Positions 14,198 to 23,503 of a DNA stretch of 64,000 nt are shown one piece after another. The stretch lies in the NCBI GenBank assembly GCA_963721335.1, contig CAVRIV010000002.1, positions 62,001 to 126,000 of the forward strand, given 5' to 3'. Under the pieces are notes generated by a model. That model saw only the letters and a program-made list of their open reading frames with translations. It did not search any database and had not been told where the DNA came from. Within the stretch, counting starts at the first letter, position 1. The number at the start of each line of letters is the position of its first letter. The position numbers and the translations under genes were made by a program. This stretch comes from CAVXDY01 sp963721335. GTDB taxonomy: Bacteria > Actinomycetota > Thermoleophilia > Miltoncostaeales > Miltoncostaeaceae.

Positions 14198-17129
14198 CAC
14201 GGAGCGGCGGCCTCGGCCACCGCCGCCCAGGGCGAGACCGCGGGGTCGCCGGACTTGCGGGCGTGGTCGTCGCCCCGCGCGCGCGAGCAGATGCGCGTGA
14301 AGTCGCACCGTTTGCAGTTCTCGAACTCGCCGTAGTAGTCGTCGAAGTCGCCCGGCACGGCCGGGAACGAGCCGGCGGCCACGCCCCGGGAGACGGCGGC
14401 GATCACGCGGTCGAAGATCTCGCGGTTGGCCGGGGTCGCCTCGTAGGGCACCCGGGTGAACTCCCCCCGCGCGCTGATGTACCAGTAGAGCGCGGTCGCA
14501 GAGGTCCCGTGGGGGGCGATGAGGAGATAGACGGGGAGCTGGAGGAGCGTCCCGCCTCCCAGCGCGTTTGGATCGCTCGGGATCCGGCCCGTCTTGTAGT
14601 CGACGATCCAGAGGGCCTCGCCGGCGGGGGAGCGGTCGATCCGGTCGATGTAGCCGACGAACCGCTGGCCCCCGGGGCCGACCACGTCGATGCGCTCCTC
14701 GAACGAGTGGGGCACCGCGCCCGTGGTGCGGCGGAACTCGGTGTCGGCGCGCAGGAACCCGGCCAGGTCCGAGCGCAGCATCCGCTCGGCCTGTCGCGCG
14801 AACACCGGCAGCCCCGTGCGGCCCCGGCGGCCCGCGAGGTCCAGCTCCTCGTCGAGGAGCTCCAGGACCCGCACCAGGTCGGCGGACGTCCACGGCTCCC
14901 CGGCGGCAGGCCGGCCCGCCGCGCGCTGCTCGACGAAGAAGCGCTCGAGCGTCCTGTGCACGAGGGTGCCCCGCACCATCGGATCGACGGTGGCGGCATC
15001 GCTCGGCTCCTCCGGCACCCGGAGTCGCAGGAGGGTGGCGAGGAGGAACTGGAACCCGCACGCGCCGTAGAGCTCCAGGCGGGTGGGGGAGACGACCTCC
15101 GGGACCCGCATCCACTCCGCCCCGGCGAGGCCGGCGAGCCCCCCGTCCCACTCCGTGAGCATGCGGCCGGCGCGTTCTCGGATCATCCGCAACGGCCGCG
15201 CCAGCGGGTCGTCCCCTGCGGGGAGCACCCCGTCGCGCACCCTGGCCACGGCGGCGCGCAGGCCCACCTCCCAGGCGTCGATGGCCGGTCCGCGGAGCTG
15301 CGCAGCCAGAGGGGACGGCGGTCGCCTCAACCAGTCCGCCGCGGGATGCCCGCGCAGCTCGGTCGCGGTGGTGATCGTGGGCTCGCACCCCCGCGCCGCC
15401 TCCAGCGCCGGCGGGGAGGGGTAGTGCTCATGGGCCCCCGCTCCCTCGTAGAGGGGGCAGGTGAGCACCGTGGCGCGCGCCCGCGGCGACGGCGCGGCCG
15501 GCGGCCTCGCGGGACCGCTCGACGCGGAGGGCGCCGTCCTCGATCAGCGGCAGGGACCGGCGCAGCTCCGCCCACGCCGCGTCCGGGACGAGCGCGTCGG
15601 TGCCCGGCCCGGCCGGCAGGAGGCCCTCGGCCGCGCCGCAGAGCACGACGCGCGCGAAGCGGAGGCCCGCGGCGATGCGGTGGTCTCCCACCAGGACGCC
15701 CTCGCCCGCGCGCCCGTCGCGCAGCGAGGCGGCCTCCAGGTTCACGCGGAGCGCGGTGGCGAAGCGGGCGAGGGAGAAGGTCCCGCCCACCGCGTCGACC
15801 GTGCCCAGCCGGTCGATCTCCGCCAGCACCTCGGCCATCCCCGCCGCGCGGGGATCCAGGTAGTCCGACACGATCGCCCGCAGGCGGGCCAGGAAGCCCG
15901 CCGCCGGGGCGTCCGGCACGAGCTCCCGCAGCCGGCTCCCGAGCGCCTCCACCACGGCCAGGAGCTCCTGCGCCTCGGCGATCTCGTCCCGGAGCCAGTC
16001 GGGCGCCGCCCCGCCCCGGGGTCCCTCCGCGATCTCCGCGCGACGGTCGTCGCAGAGCGTCTCGATCCCCTCCCGCCACCGCTCGATGCCATGGGTGATC
16101 CCCGCGGCTCGCGACAGGCGGTCCCACCGGCCGATCCGCAGCCGGGCGCGCTCGGCGCCGCCGGCCGGAAGCTCCCGGCGCATGGGCGCGACGCTGAGCG
16201 CGTCGATGAAGGCGGTGCGGGAGAGATCCTCCCGGGCGACGTCGAGCAGCGCGAGCACCCCGCGTCCGGCCGGGCGTCTCCACCAGCGGCAGGCCGGGCA
16301 TGGCCGCGACCGGGACCTCCGCGGCGGCAAGGGCCTCCCGCAGGGGGCGCGCGTAGGCGGGGTCGGCGCCGTGCAGCACGGCGACCTCGTGCAGGCCCAC
16401 GCCCTCCTCCAGCGCGCGCAGCACCTCGCGGACGGCCTCGCGGGCCTCGGAGGCGAGGTCGGGCGCCAGGACGAGCCGCACGTCGTCCCCGGGAACGGGC
16501 TCGGACACCGCTCCGATGCCACCCCGCGCCTCCGCGAGCGCCTCCAGGAAGGCGCGGCCGTCCGCCGAGCGGGGTCCCGGCGGCACCAGGTGCATCCGGC
16601 CCAGCTCGGCCGCCCGCGAAGGGTCCGCGCGCACCGCCTCGGCGGCCGCTCCGAGCAGATCGTCCTCGTCGTAGAACGCCGAGCAGGCGTCGCGCCAGAG
16701 GCCGTAGAGCCGCATCACCTCGCGCAGGTGGGGGCTGGCGACCCCGGCCGGCACCGGCTCCCCCCCGCGCAGCCCCGCGCGGCGGAGGCGCGCGAAGAGC
16801 CGGCGCAGCGCCCGCCAGTAGCCGGGCAGCTCCCGGATCGGGGCCAGGGGCGGGCGCGACTCGACCGCCACCCGCTCGGCGAGATGGTCCCCGATCGGGC
16901 GCGCGAGAGGGCGCAGGCCCCGTCCGGAGAGGCTCGCCGCGCCGATCAGCTCGGCCAGCCGGGGAAGCGTCTCGAAGCGGACGGCCGCGAACGGTCCCAG
17001 CTCGGCGAGCCGCCGGCGCATCTGCAGCGCCGCCAGGTGCGACGGGCAGACGACCGTCACGGGAGCGAGCGGATCCGCTCCGCGGGACGCGGCGATCGCG
17101 GCGAGGAGATCGTCTCGGTCGAGGGCCAT
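14197..17129 (-). CDS. addB: AddB-type helicase-nuclease subunit with Fe-S cysteines, two frameshifts
   Basis: About 977 residues if joined. The N-terminal part is an inactivated helicase-like region (VTVVCPSHLAALQMRRRL). The C-terminal nuclease has GYIDRIDRSP and LWIVDYKTGRIP. Four cysteines fit the AddB iron-sulphur site: one in YGACGFQF before the nuclease, then C-x2-C-x5-C in NCKRCDFTRIC. Extra or missing bases near 16264 and 15475 split the frame without loss of conserved sequence, so sequencing error is likely. The ATG lies 7 nt after a CACAAT -10 box. Confidence 0.85.
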
Positions 17130-17136
17130 GCGCCGG

Positions 17137-17167
17137 ATTGTGACCGTCCGGACAGGACGACTAGTGT
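17137..17167. promoter_or_regulatory. Overlapping divergent promoters of addBA and dinB
   Basis: On the minus strand, CACAAT (17142-17137) lies 7 nt before the addB ATG. On the plus strand, TTGTGA (17138-17143) and TAGTGT (17162-17167), 18 bp apart, form a dinB promoter. The addB -10 and dinB -35 boxes share five base pairs, so polymerase binding should be mutually exclusive. A small inverted repeat (CGTCC and GGACG) sits between them. Confidence 0.5.
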
Positions 17168-17188
17168 CGGGGGGCCCGCGGGCACCTG

Positions 17189-18226
17189 GTGATCGCCCAC
17201 CTCGACATCGACGCGTTCTTCGCCGCCGTGGAGATCCACCGCCGTCCCGAGCTGCGCGGACGGCCGATGGTGGTGGGCGGCGATCCGCATGGCCGCGGGG
17301 TCGTGGCGACCGCCAGCTACGCGGCCCGGGCGTTCGGGATCCGCTCGGCGATGAGCTGCGCGGAGGCGCTGCGGCGCTGTCCCCAGGTGGTCTTCGTGCG
17401 GCCGGACATCGCGCACTACCGCGAGTGGTCGGCGAGGGTCTGGGAGCTGGTGCGCGAGATGTCGCCCGCCGTCGAGGTGCTCGGCCTGGACGAGGGCTAC
17501 CTGGAGCTGCCCGACGAGGGCGCGTCCGAGGCCGCCGACGACGTGCGGCGGGCCGTGGCCGAGCGCGTGCGGCTCTCGTGCTCGCTGGGCGTCGCCACCT
17601 GCAAGGTGGTGGCCAAGGTGGCCTCCGACCGCGACAAGCCCGGCGGCGTCACCGTGGTCCCGCCCGGCGAGGAGGCCGCGTTCCTGGCGCCGCTGCCGCT
17701 GCGGACGCTGCCGGGCATCGGCCCGCGCACCGAGCAGCGCCTGGCGGCGGCCGGCCTCGCGACGGTGGGCGACCTGGCCGCGCTCGACGACGACGGGCTG
17801 CGCGCCGTGGCGCCCGGGCGGATCGGGCAGGACCTGCGCCGGCGCGCCCGCGGGATCGACCCGCGTCCGGTGGCGGCGGTCCCCGCCGAGCGCATCTCGA
17901 TCTCCAACGAGCGGACCTTCGACCGCGACGTCTCGGATCCCGGCCAGCTGGAGTCCATCGGGCGGGCGATGGCCGACGACGTCGCGCTCACGCTGCGCCG
18001 CCGCGGCCGGGCGGCCCGGACCGTGACCCTCAAGCTGCGCTACGCCGACTTCCGCACCATCACCCGCGGACAGACGGTGCCGGTCGCGACCGACGACGGG
18101 GCCGTGATCTGGGACACCGCCCGCGCCCTGCTGCGCAAGGCGCTCTCCGAGCGCGACGACAGCCTCCGGCTCATGGGCGTGGGGGTGTCGGGACTGGGGA
18201 CGGGCGGCCAGCTCGCCCTCTTCTGA
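17189..18226 (+). CDS. dinB: DNA polymerase IV (Y-family)
   Basis: 345 residues. Translesion polymerase with N-terminal HLDIDAFFAAVE (metal ligand), YSAARAFGI-like segment, LGLDEGYLEL holding the catalytic D-E pair, and SLGVATCKVVAKVASD. A little-finger domain follows, and the protein ends GQLALF, a good beta-clamp-binding motif. The GTG start is the first in frame with the fold. It is divergent from addBA, with overlapping promoters, placing two DNA-repair functions in one regulatory region. Confidence 0.93.
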   Translation: MIAHLDIDAFFAAVEIHRRPELRGRPMVVGGDPHGRGVVATASYAARAFGIRSAMSCAEALRRCPQVVFVRPDIAHYREWSARVWELVREMSPAVEVLGLDEGYLELPDEGASEAADDVRRAVAERVRLSCSLGVATCKVVAKVASDRDKPGGVTVVPPGEEAAFLAPLPLRTLPGIGPRTEQRLAAAGLATVGDLAALDDDGLRAVAPGRIGQDLRRRARGIDPRPVAAVPAERISISNERTFDRDVSDPGQLESIGRAMADDVALTLRRRGRAARTVTLKLRYADFRTITRGQTVPVATDDGAVIWDTARALLRKALSERDDSLRLMGVGVSGLGTGGQLALF

Positions 18227-18230
18227 GGCG

Positions 18231-18236
18231 TAGGCT
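18231..18236 (+). promoter_or_regulatory. -10 box of leaderless fakA promoter
   Basis: TAGGCT lies immediately after dinB. The ATG at 18238 is too close, whereas the ATG at 18244 has the usual 7-nt spacing. This box therefore decides the fakA start. Confidence 0.5.
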
Positions 18237-18243
18237 GATGGCG

Positions 18244-19713
18244 ATGACCGGGCCCGGCATCGCCTCCGCCGAGCGTGTCGGCCGCGCCGTCGGCGCCGCC
18301 CGGGCCGCCCTGGAGGCGCGCGCCGCCGAGGTCAACGACCTGAACGTCTTCCCGGTCGCCGACGGTGACACCGGGACCAACATGCTCGCGACCGCCGCCG
18401 CGGTGGAGCGGGCGGCCCTGGCCACGACCGGGCTTCCGCGGGCGCAACGCTGCCAGGCGCTCGCCCGGGCCGCCCTGGTGGGGGCGCAGGGCAACAGCGG
18501 CATGATCCTGTCCCAGCTCGTGCGCGGCGCCGCCGAGGTGCTCGGCGCCGACGACGCGCCGGTCGACGGGCCCACCGTGGCGCGCGCGCTGCGCGGGGCC
18601 TCGGAGGCGGCGGACGCCGCCGTGCGTCGTCCGGTGGAGGGCACCATGCTCACGGCGGCACGCCGGGCGGCCGAGGCGGCCGAGCAGTCGGGCGCCGCGG
18701 ACCCCGAGACGGTCCTGGCCGCGGCGCTGGCGGGCGGGCGGCGTGCGGTGGAGGAGACCCCCGAGCTGCTCGAGGTGCTGCGCCAGGCGGGCGTCGTCGA
18801 CTCCGGCGCGCTGGGGGCCGTGATCCTGCTCGAGGGGCTGGCGGCGGGTCTCGCGGGCCACGAGGTGGCCCCCGCCATCCGCGTGTCGGCGCCGAGGATG
18901 GAGGCGCTCGACCATCCGCCCTCGCGCTACCGCTACTGCACGAGCTTCCTGGTGGAGGGCGGCGACATCGACGGCGAGGCTCTGGAGACGGCGCTCCGGA
19001 CGCTGGGGGACAGCGTGCTCGTGATGGGCGACCGCCGGCAGGTGAAGGTCCACGTCCACACCGACGCGCCCGAGCGGGCGGCGGGCATCGCGCGGGGGTG
19101 GGGGGCGGTGGACGCGATGAGCATCGACGACATGCGCCGGCAGGAGGCCGAGCGGGCCGCCCGTCTCCGGCGCGCAGCCGCGACCCGGGCCCGCTGCCGG
19201 GCGCTGCTGCTGGCCGACGGGGCCGGGGTGCGCGAGCTCGCCGAGGGGTTGGGCGCCGCCGTCCTTCCGGCGGACGCGACCGCTGCCCGGATCGACGCCG
19301 CGCTGGCGGGCCTCGACGCCGAGGAGGCCGTGATCGTGGCCGTCGGGCGGGTCGCCGGCGCCGTGGCCGTGGAGGCCGGCTCGCTCCCGGCGGCGCTCGC
19401 CTGCCTGGTGGTCCTCGATCCCGGCCTCGGAGCGACGGCGAACGCGGCCGAGATGACGGCCGCGGCCGCGGCGGTGACCAGCGTCGAGATCGAGGGATCC
19501 GCCGGCGAGCTTCGCGCCGGCGTCGAGCGCGGCCTGGCCGGGCTGCTGGGCGCCGGTCCGGCCCTCGTCACCGCGCTCATCGGCGCCGGCGCCGACGTCC
19601 GGCCGTCCGAGGTCGAGGCGTGGGTGCGGGCCGCGGCCGGGCAGGCCGACGTCGAGGTGGAGGCGCACCTCGGCGGCCAGGCGCGGCCGGCGCTCGCCAT
19701 CGGGGTGGAGTGA
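18244..19713 (+). CDS. fakA: Fatty acid kinase catalytic subunit FakA (DAK2 domain)
   Basis: 489 residues. The N-terminal DhaL/DAK2 domain has NVFPVADGDTGTNM and QGNSGMILSQLVRGAAE (ATP/Mg site), then GVVDSGALG. The C-terminal two thirds match the FakA/YloV middle and end domains (YRYCTSFLVEG, KVHVHTDAPE). It phosphorylates fatty acids delivered by a DegV-type FakB, and the next gene, directly abutting, is such a protein. The ATG at 18244 is preferred over 18238 from the promoter spacing. The intact Asp ligands suggest an active kinase. Confidence 0.9.
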   Translation: MTGPGIASAERVGRAVGAARAALEARAAEVNDLNVFPVADGDTGTNMLATAAAVERAALATTGLPRAQRCQALARAALVGAQGNSGMILSQLVRGAAEVLGADDAPVDGPTVARALRGASEAADAAVRRPVEGTMLTAARRAAEAAEQSGAADPETVLAAALAGGRRAVEETPELLEVLRQAGVVDSGALGAVILLEGLAAGLAGHEVAPAIRVSAPRMEALDHPPSRYRYCTSFLVEGGDIDGEALETALRTLGDSVLVMGDRRQVKVHVHTDAPERAAGIARGWGAVDAMSIDDMRRQEAERAARLRRAAATRARCRALLLADGAGVRELAEGLGAAVLPADATAARIDAALAGLDAEEAVIVAVGRVAGAVAVEAGSLPAALACLVVLDPGLGATANAAEMTAAAAAVTSVEIEGSAGELRAGVERGLAGLLGAGPALVTALIGAGADVRPSEVEAWVRAAAGQADVEVEAHLGGQARPALAIGVE

Positions 19714-20604
19714 ATGGACCCCGCGCGACGGCTCGACGCCGCACGCACCGCCCTCGTCACCGACTCCTCGGCCGACGTGCCGCCCGAGCGCCGTCCGGCC
19801 AACTGGCGGGTGGTCCCGATCCCGGTGATCTTCGGAGACGAGTCGTTCCTCGACGGCGTCGACATCGACGCGGCCGGCTTCTACGAGCGCCTGTCGCGCT
19901 CCGACCGCCTCCCCACCACCGCCCAGCCGTCGGTGGCGGCGATCGCCGCCGTGCTGCGCGATGCGCTGGAGGAATACGAGACCGCGGTCGTGCTTCCGCT
20001 CTCGGGGCACATGTCCGGCACGCTGGAGGCCGCTCGCGCCGCCGCGCGCGAGGTGGGCGAGGAGAGGGTGCTCGTCGTCGAGAGCGGCTCGGTGTGCGTG
20101 GCCCTCGGCCTCCTGGCGCTGCGGCTGCAGGATCGCCTGGAGCGCGGCTGCACGGCCGGCGAGGTGGTCGCGGCGATGGAGTCGCTGCGCGCCGAGCACC
20201 GCTGCGTCTTCTCCCTCGCCACGCTGGAGTACCTCCAGCGGGGGGGCCGCATCGGGCGCGCGCAGGCGGTGGTCGGCTCGCTTCTGCACGTGCGTCCCAT
20301 CCTGCAGATCGAGGGGGGCGAGGTGGCCCCGGCGATGCGGGTGCGCGGCGCGCACCGGGTGCTGCCGGCCATCGAGGAGTTCCTCGAGCGCCACTCCGAC
20401 CCGCGTCGCCCGCTGCGCGTGGCCTACGGCCACGCCGCCCGGCCGGAGGCGATCCCGCCCCTCGTGGAGATGGTCGAGCGCCGCCGCCCCCGCGCGATCA
20501 ACGAGATGGTCGGATCGGTCGGGCCGACGGTGGGCACCCACGCCGGGCCGGGGGCGTTCGTCGTCGCCTTCGTGCACGACCCGCTGGATGGCGATGGCGG
20601 CTGA
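19714..20604 (+). CDS. DegV-family fatty-acid-binding protein (FakB-like)
   Basis: 296 residues. DegV fold with VTDSSADVP at the start, TTAQPS, VVLPLSGHMSGTLEAAR, the segment LEYLQRGGRIGRAQAVVGSLL and RPILQIEGGEV. These proteins bind a fatty acid and present it to FakA for phosphorylation. The ATG begins on the base after the fakA TGA, so the two subunits are one transcriptional and translational unit. Confidence 0.9.
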   Translation: MDPARRLDAARTALVTDSSADVPPERRPANWRVVPIPVIFGDESFLDGVDIDAAGFYERLSRSDRLPTTAQPSVAAIAAVLRDALEEYETAVVLPLSGHMSGTLEAARAAAREVGEERVLVVESGSVCVALGLLALRLQDRLERGCTAGEVVAAMESLRAEHRCVFSLATLEYLQRGGRIGRAQAVVGSLLHVRPILQIEGGEVAPAMRVRGAHRVLPAIEEFLERHSDPRRPLRVAYGHAARPEAIPPLVEMVERRRPRAINEMVGSVGPTVGTHAGPGAFVVAFVHDPLDGDGG

Positions 20605-20613
20605 GCCGCCTGC

Positions 20614-20619
20614 TACCGT
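20614..20619 (+). promoter_or_regulatory. -10 box of leaderless mau-like cassette promoter
   Basis: TACCGT ends 9 nt before the GTG at 20629. The intervening bases are C-rich without a Shine-Dalgarno sequence. Confidence 0.45.
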
Positions 20620-20628
20620 CGCCCCCCG

Positions 20629-21501
20629 GTGCAGCTGACGCTACGGATCATCCTCGCGGGGGTGCTGCTGTGGGCGGCCACGGCGAAGCTGCGCCATCCG
20701 CGGGCGCTGCTCGCGGCCGTCGGCGAGCACGGGGTCCCGCCCGGGGCGCGGCGCGCCGTCGCCGGGGCTCTCGTCGTCTCCGAGGCGGCCCTGGGCGTGC
20801 TGGTCCTGGTGGGGCCAACGGCCCGGTGGGCCGCCGCCGGCGCCGCCGTGCTCGGCCTGGTGTTCGCCGCGTCGCTGGCTCGCATGCGGGCCGCCGGCGC
20901 GCGGCGCGCGCGGTGCGGCTGCTTCGGGGGCGCGCACGAGCGGCCCGTGGGCCTGCTGATCACCCGGGCGCTCGGCCTGGCCGCGCTCGGCGCGCTCGTC
21001 GCGAGCGGCGCGGCGGACCGATCGGGGCCCTCGCCGGAGGTGCTCGTGGGCGCGGCCCTCGCGGTCCTGGCGCTCGCGGTCGTCGTGCTGCTCGTACTCG
21101 TCATGGCGCTCTTCCGCCAGGTGGGCGTGCTCGAGGCGCGCCTCGGCACCCCGTCCGCCCTCGAGCTGCCCGGCGAGGGGCCCCCCATCGGCACGCCGGC
21201 GCCCGAGCTGCCCTCGCTGGAGCGCCTCGGGCCCGAGCTGGTGGCCTTCGCGTCGCCCGGCTGCCGGCTGTGCCTCGAGCTGGAGCCGGCGCTGCGGGCG
21301 CTCGAGCGCGACGGTCTCCCCGTCCACTCCGTGCTCGAGGACGAGCAGCCGGAGGTCTTCGGCGACTACCGCGTGCCCGGCACGCCCTTCGTGGTCTACC
21401 TGGTGGACGGAGTGGTGGCGGCACGGGGGCTGGTGAACACCCTCGAGCAGGTCGAGGAGCTGATCGCGGTGGGCGAGGAGCGCGTCGGTGCCCCGGCCTG
21501 A
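20629..21501 (+). CDS. MauE-like membrane protein fused to a MauD/TlpA-like thioredoxin domain
   Basis: 290 residues. Residues 1-165 hold four or five membrane spans with the MauE/DoxX pattern (WAATAKLRHP) and a cysteine pair RCGCFGG. Residues 185-285 form a thioredoxin-like domain with FASPGCRLC (CxxC) and cis-Pro GTPFVVY, as in MauD, placed across the membrane by the last span. In methylamine dehydrogenase clusters, separate MauE and MauD proteins are needed to form light-chain disulphides. Here they are one protein. It overlaps the next gene by 14 bases, and that gene encodes a Cys-rich exported protein, the expected client. Confidence 0.8.
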   Translation: MQLTLRIILAGVLLWAATAKLRHPRALLAAVGEHGVPPGARRAVAGALVVSEAALGVLVLVGPTARWAAAGAAVLGLVFAASLARMRAAGARRARCGCFGGAHERPVGLLITRALGLAALGALVASGAADRSGPSPEVLVGAALAVLALAVVVLLVLVMALFRQVGVLEARLGTPSALELPGEGPPIGTPAPELPSLERLGPELVAFASPGCRLCLELEPALRALERDGLPVHSVLEDEQPEVFGDYRVPGTPFVVYLVDGVVAARGLVNTLEQVEELIAVGEERVGAPA

Positions 21502-22078
21502 GGACCTCTCCCGGCGACTGGCCGCCTCCACCACCCGGCGCTCGTTCCTCGCCGCGGTCGCGGGCGTGGCCCTGAGCCTCACCGGCCATCGTCCCGCCGC
21601 CGCGGCCCGGCCGGTGCGGGGCGCCGAGCGCATCCGCGGCGGGTGGTTCGGCTTCTGCGGGCACTACTTCACGACCGGCTCCTGCTCGAGCCCCGACGCC
21701 CTCCCCCGCGTCGACCCCCGCGGCCTCCCCGTCCGGCCCGGCGACGGGCGCCGCATCGACGACCTGGGCCGGCTCATCGACGCCACGGGGTTCCCGGTCG
21801 ACGGCCAGGGCGCCCCGCTTCTGGCCGCCGACGGATCGCGGCTGCCGCCGGCCCCGCGCACCCGCCTGTGCGAGGACTGGGTGCCCGAGCGCCACGGCGT
21901 CGACGCGGTGCTCCAGGGCGCGTGGTACCGCTGCTGCAACGGGCAGATCCGCAAGCTCGTCGACTGCTGCTCCACCAGCCGGCGCCGCATCAACGGCGAC
22001 GCGGCGCTGGTGGGCTACTGCCGCCCGGGCCGGCGCGTCTTCTGCGTGCTCTACACCGAGACCGGCGTGCCGTGCTGA
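21488..22078 (+). CDS. Tat-exported Cys-rich protein resembling methylamine dehydrogenase light chain
   Basis: 196 residues. Twin-arginine signal TTRRSFLAAVAGVALSLTG (residues 15-33). The mature part has ten cysteines and three tryptophans, and the segment GAWYRCCNGQ...VDCC (about 145-163) recalls the W-x-x-x-C...DCC region of MauA, whose tryptophan becomes tryptophan tryptophylquinone. The C-terminus is VFCVLYTETGVPC. Neighbouring MauE/MauD-like and beta-propeller-like proteins strengthen the link. MauG, the maturation haem enzyme, is not in the window, and I cannot align both TTQ tryptophans with confidence. It could be a different disulphide-rich redox protein. Confidence 0.65.
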   Translation: MPRPEDLSRRLAASTTRRSFLAAVAGVALSLTGHRPAAAARPVRGAERIRGGWFGFCGHYFTTGSCSSPDALPRVDPRGLPVRPGDGRRIDDLGRLIDATGFPVDGQGAPLLAADGSRLPPAPRTRLCEDWVPERHGVDAVLQGAWYRCCNGQIRKLVDCCSTSRRRINGDAALVGYCRPGRRVFCVLYTETGVPC

Positions 22079-22152
22079 GCGAGAGCCTCGTCGAGATCGG
22101 CGTCGCGGCCGCGGCGCTCATGGCCGGGGTGTCGGCCGCCTGGTCCCCCTGA
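22072..22152 (+). CDS. Possible 26-residue peptide in the mau-like cassette
   Basis: GTG-initiated reading frame overlapping the previous stop by seven bases and ending 9 nt before the next gene. The peptide is hydrophobic in the middle (IGVAAAALMAGVSAAW) and could form one membrane span. Position and lack of a gap suggest a coupled gene, but the evidence is only positional. Confidence 0.25.
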   Translation: MLSESLVEIGVAAAALMAGVSAAWSP

Positions 22153-22161
22153 GGGTTCTCC

Positions 22162-23469
22162 ATGGTCGAGACCATCACTCCCGCCGGGTGCGGGAGCCGC
22201 CACCGTTACCGCGTCGCCCTCGCCCTCTTCTCCGCCGGCGCGATCGGCGCCGCGGCGGCGCTGGGGGCGCTGCTGGGGCTGGCCGGCGCGTCGCTCGACC
22301 GGTCGTGGACCCTGCCCGTGCTCGCCGTCCTCGCGCTCGTGGCGGGGCTGCGCGAGTGGGGCGTCCTGCGCATCCCGTTGCCCGGCGCGCACCGCCAGGT
22401 GCCCGAGCGCTGGCGCCGTGAGTGGCCGCTCGGGGCCTGGAGCCTGGCGTACGGCGCCGGCCTCGGGGCCGGGATCTTCACGCACCAGGTCGCCGCCACC
22501 TTCTGGGTGGCCTGCGCCGGGGCGATCGCCATCGGCGACCCGGCGTGGTCGGCGGCATGCCTGGCGCTCTTCGGCGCCGGGCGCGCCCTGATGGTGGCGC
22601 TGCCGGCTCGGGGAGGGCGCGACCCGTCGGTGGCGGTCGGCCGCCTGGCGCGTCGCGCGCGCCTGCTGCGGCCGGCCAACGCGGTCGTGCTGATCGCGGT
22701 CGCCGCGCTGGTGGCGGCCACGCCGGCCGTCGCGCAGGCGGCGACGCCGCAGGGTCGCTTCGACCCGGCCGTGGCCGGAAAGGTGCTGGCCCTCGCGGAG
22801 ATCGGCCCGTCGGGCTCCAGCGTCATCGTCCGCGCGCCGGGACGCCCGGACGTCCGCGTCCCCGGAAGCCGGTCGCCGGCGCTCGACTTCGATCTGCTGG
22901 CCTACACGGACGCCGCGGGCATCAACGTGATCCGCTGGACCACCGGCGAGCAGATCGGGCGCGTGCCGGGCGCCGTCGACCAGGCCGCCATCGACTGGCC
23001 GCGCATCGCCTACGTGCGCCGCACCGGGTCGGGCGAGCGACTGGAGATGCTCAACCTGGTGAGCGGCCGCCGCGTCACGCTGTCGCGCGCCGGGCCGCTG
23101 GTGGACATCGGGCGGCCCGCGCTGCGCGACGGCTACGTGGCCTGGCACCGCGCGTCCGGGCAGCGCTCGGAGGTCCGCGCGCGCCGCGTGCGCGGAGGGC
23201 GATCGATCGTGGTCTCGCGCTCGCGCAGCGGCCTGGTCGTGAACCCGGCGCTCTCCTCGGGACGCATCCTCTGGGTGGAGCAGTTCGGCGAGACCTCCCA
23301 CCTGCGCCTGCGCCGCGTGCGGAGCGGGAGGGTCCGCACGCTCGCCACGCTGCGCGGATCGTCGAGCATCCTGTGGACCACCGCCCTGGGACCGCACACG
23401 GCCTTCGTCACCCGCTGGAACCCCACCACCGGCCGCGCCCGCGTGATCCACCGCCTCTGGCGGCGCTGA
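22162..23469 (+). CDS. Polytopic membrane domain fused to an extracytoplasmic beta-propeller-like domain
   Basis: 435 residues. Residues 18-200 contain about six hydrophobic spans, including GAWSLAYGAGLGAGIFTHQVAA, reminiscent of DsbD/CcdA-like or MauF-like membrane proteins but without a clear CxxC pair. After a span ending VAQAATP (about 195), residues 205-435 form repeated short beta units (SGSSVIVRAPGRPDVRV, RIAYVRRTGSG, GYVAWHRASG, GRILWVEQFG), as in TolB/PQQ-type propellers. In mau clusters the heavy chain MauB is a propeller and MauF a membrane protein. This gene could combine both roles, which is inference. The last gene of the cassette, followed by a strong hairpin. Confidence 0.6.
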   Translation: MVETITPAGCGSRHRYRVALALFSAGAIGAAAALGALLGLAGASLDRSWTLPVLAVLALVAGLREWGVLRIPLPGAHRQVPERWRREWPLGAWSLAYGAGLGAGIFTHQVAATFWVACAGAIAIGDPAWSAACLALFGAGRALMVALPARGGRDPSVAVGRLARRARLLRPANAVVLIAVAALVAATPAVAQAATPQGRFDPAVAGKVLALAEIGPSGSSVIVRAPGRPDVRVPGSRSPALDFDLLAYTDAAGINVIRWTTGEQIGRVPGAVDQAAIDWPRIAYVRRTGSGERLEMLNLVSGRRVTLSRAGPLVDIGRPALRDGYVAWHRASGQRSEVRARRVRGGRSIVVSRSRSGLVVNPALSSGRILWVEQFGETSHLRLRRVRSGRVRTLATLRGSSSILWTTALGPHTAFVTRWNPTTGRARVIHRLWRR

Positions 23470-23497
23470 CCGGCCCCGCCCCGAGGGGCGGGGCCGG
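23470..23497. terminator. Bidirectional terminator hairpin
   Basis: Perfect 13-bp stem (CCGGCCCCGCCCC and complement) with a two-base gap, between the convergent cassette end and ssb. No T-run, as usual at this GC content. Confidence 0.7.
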
Positions 23498-23503
23498 CTC
23501 CCG

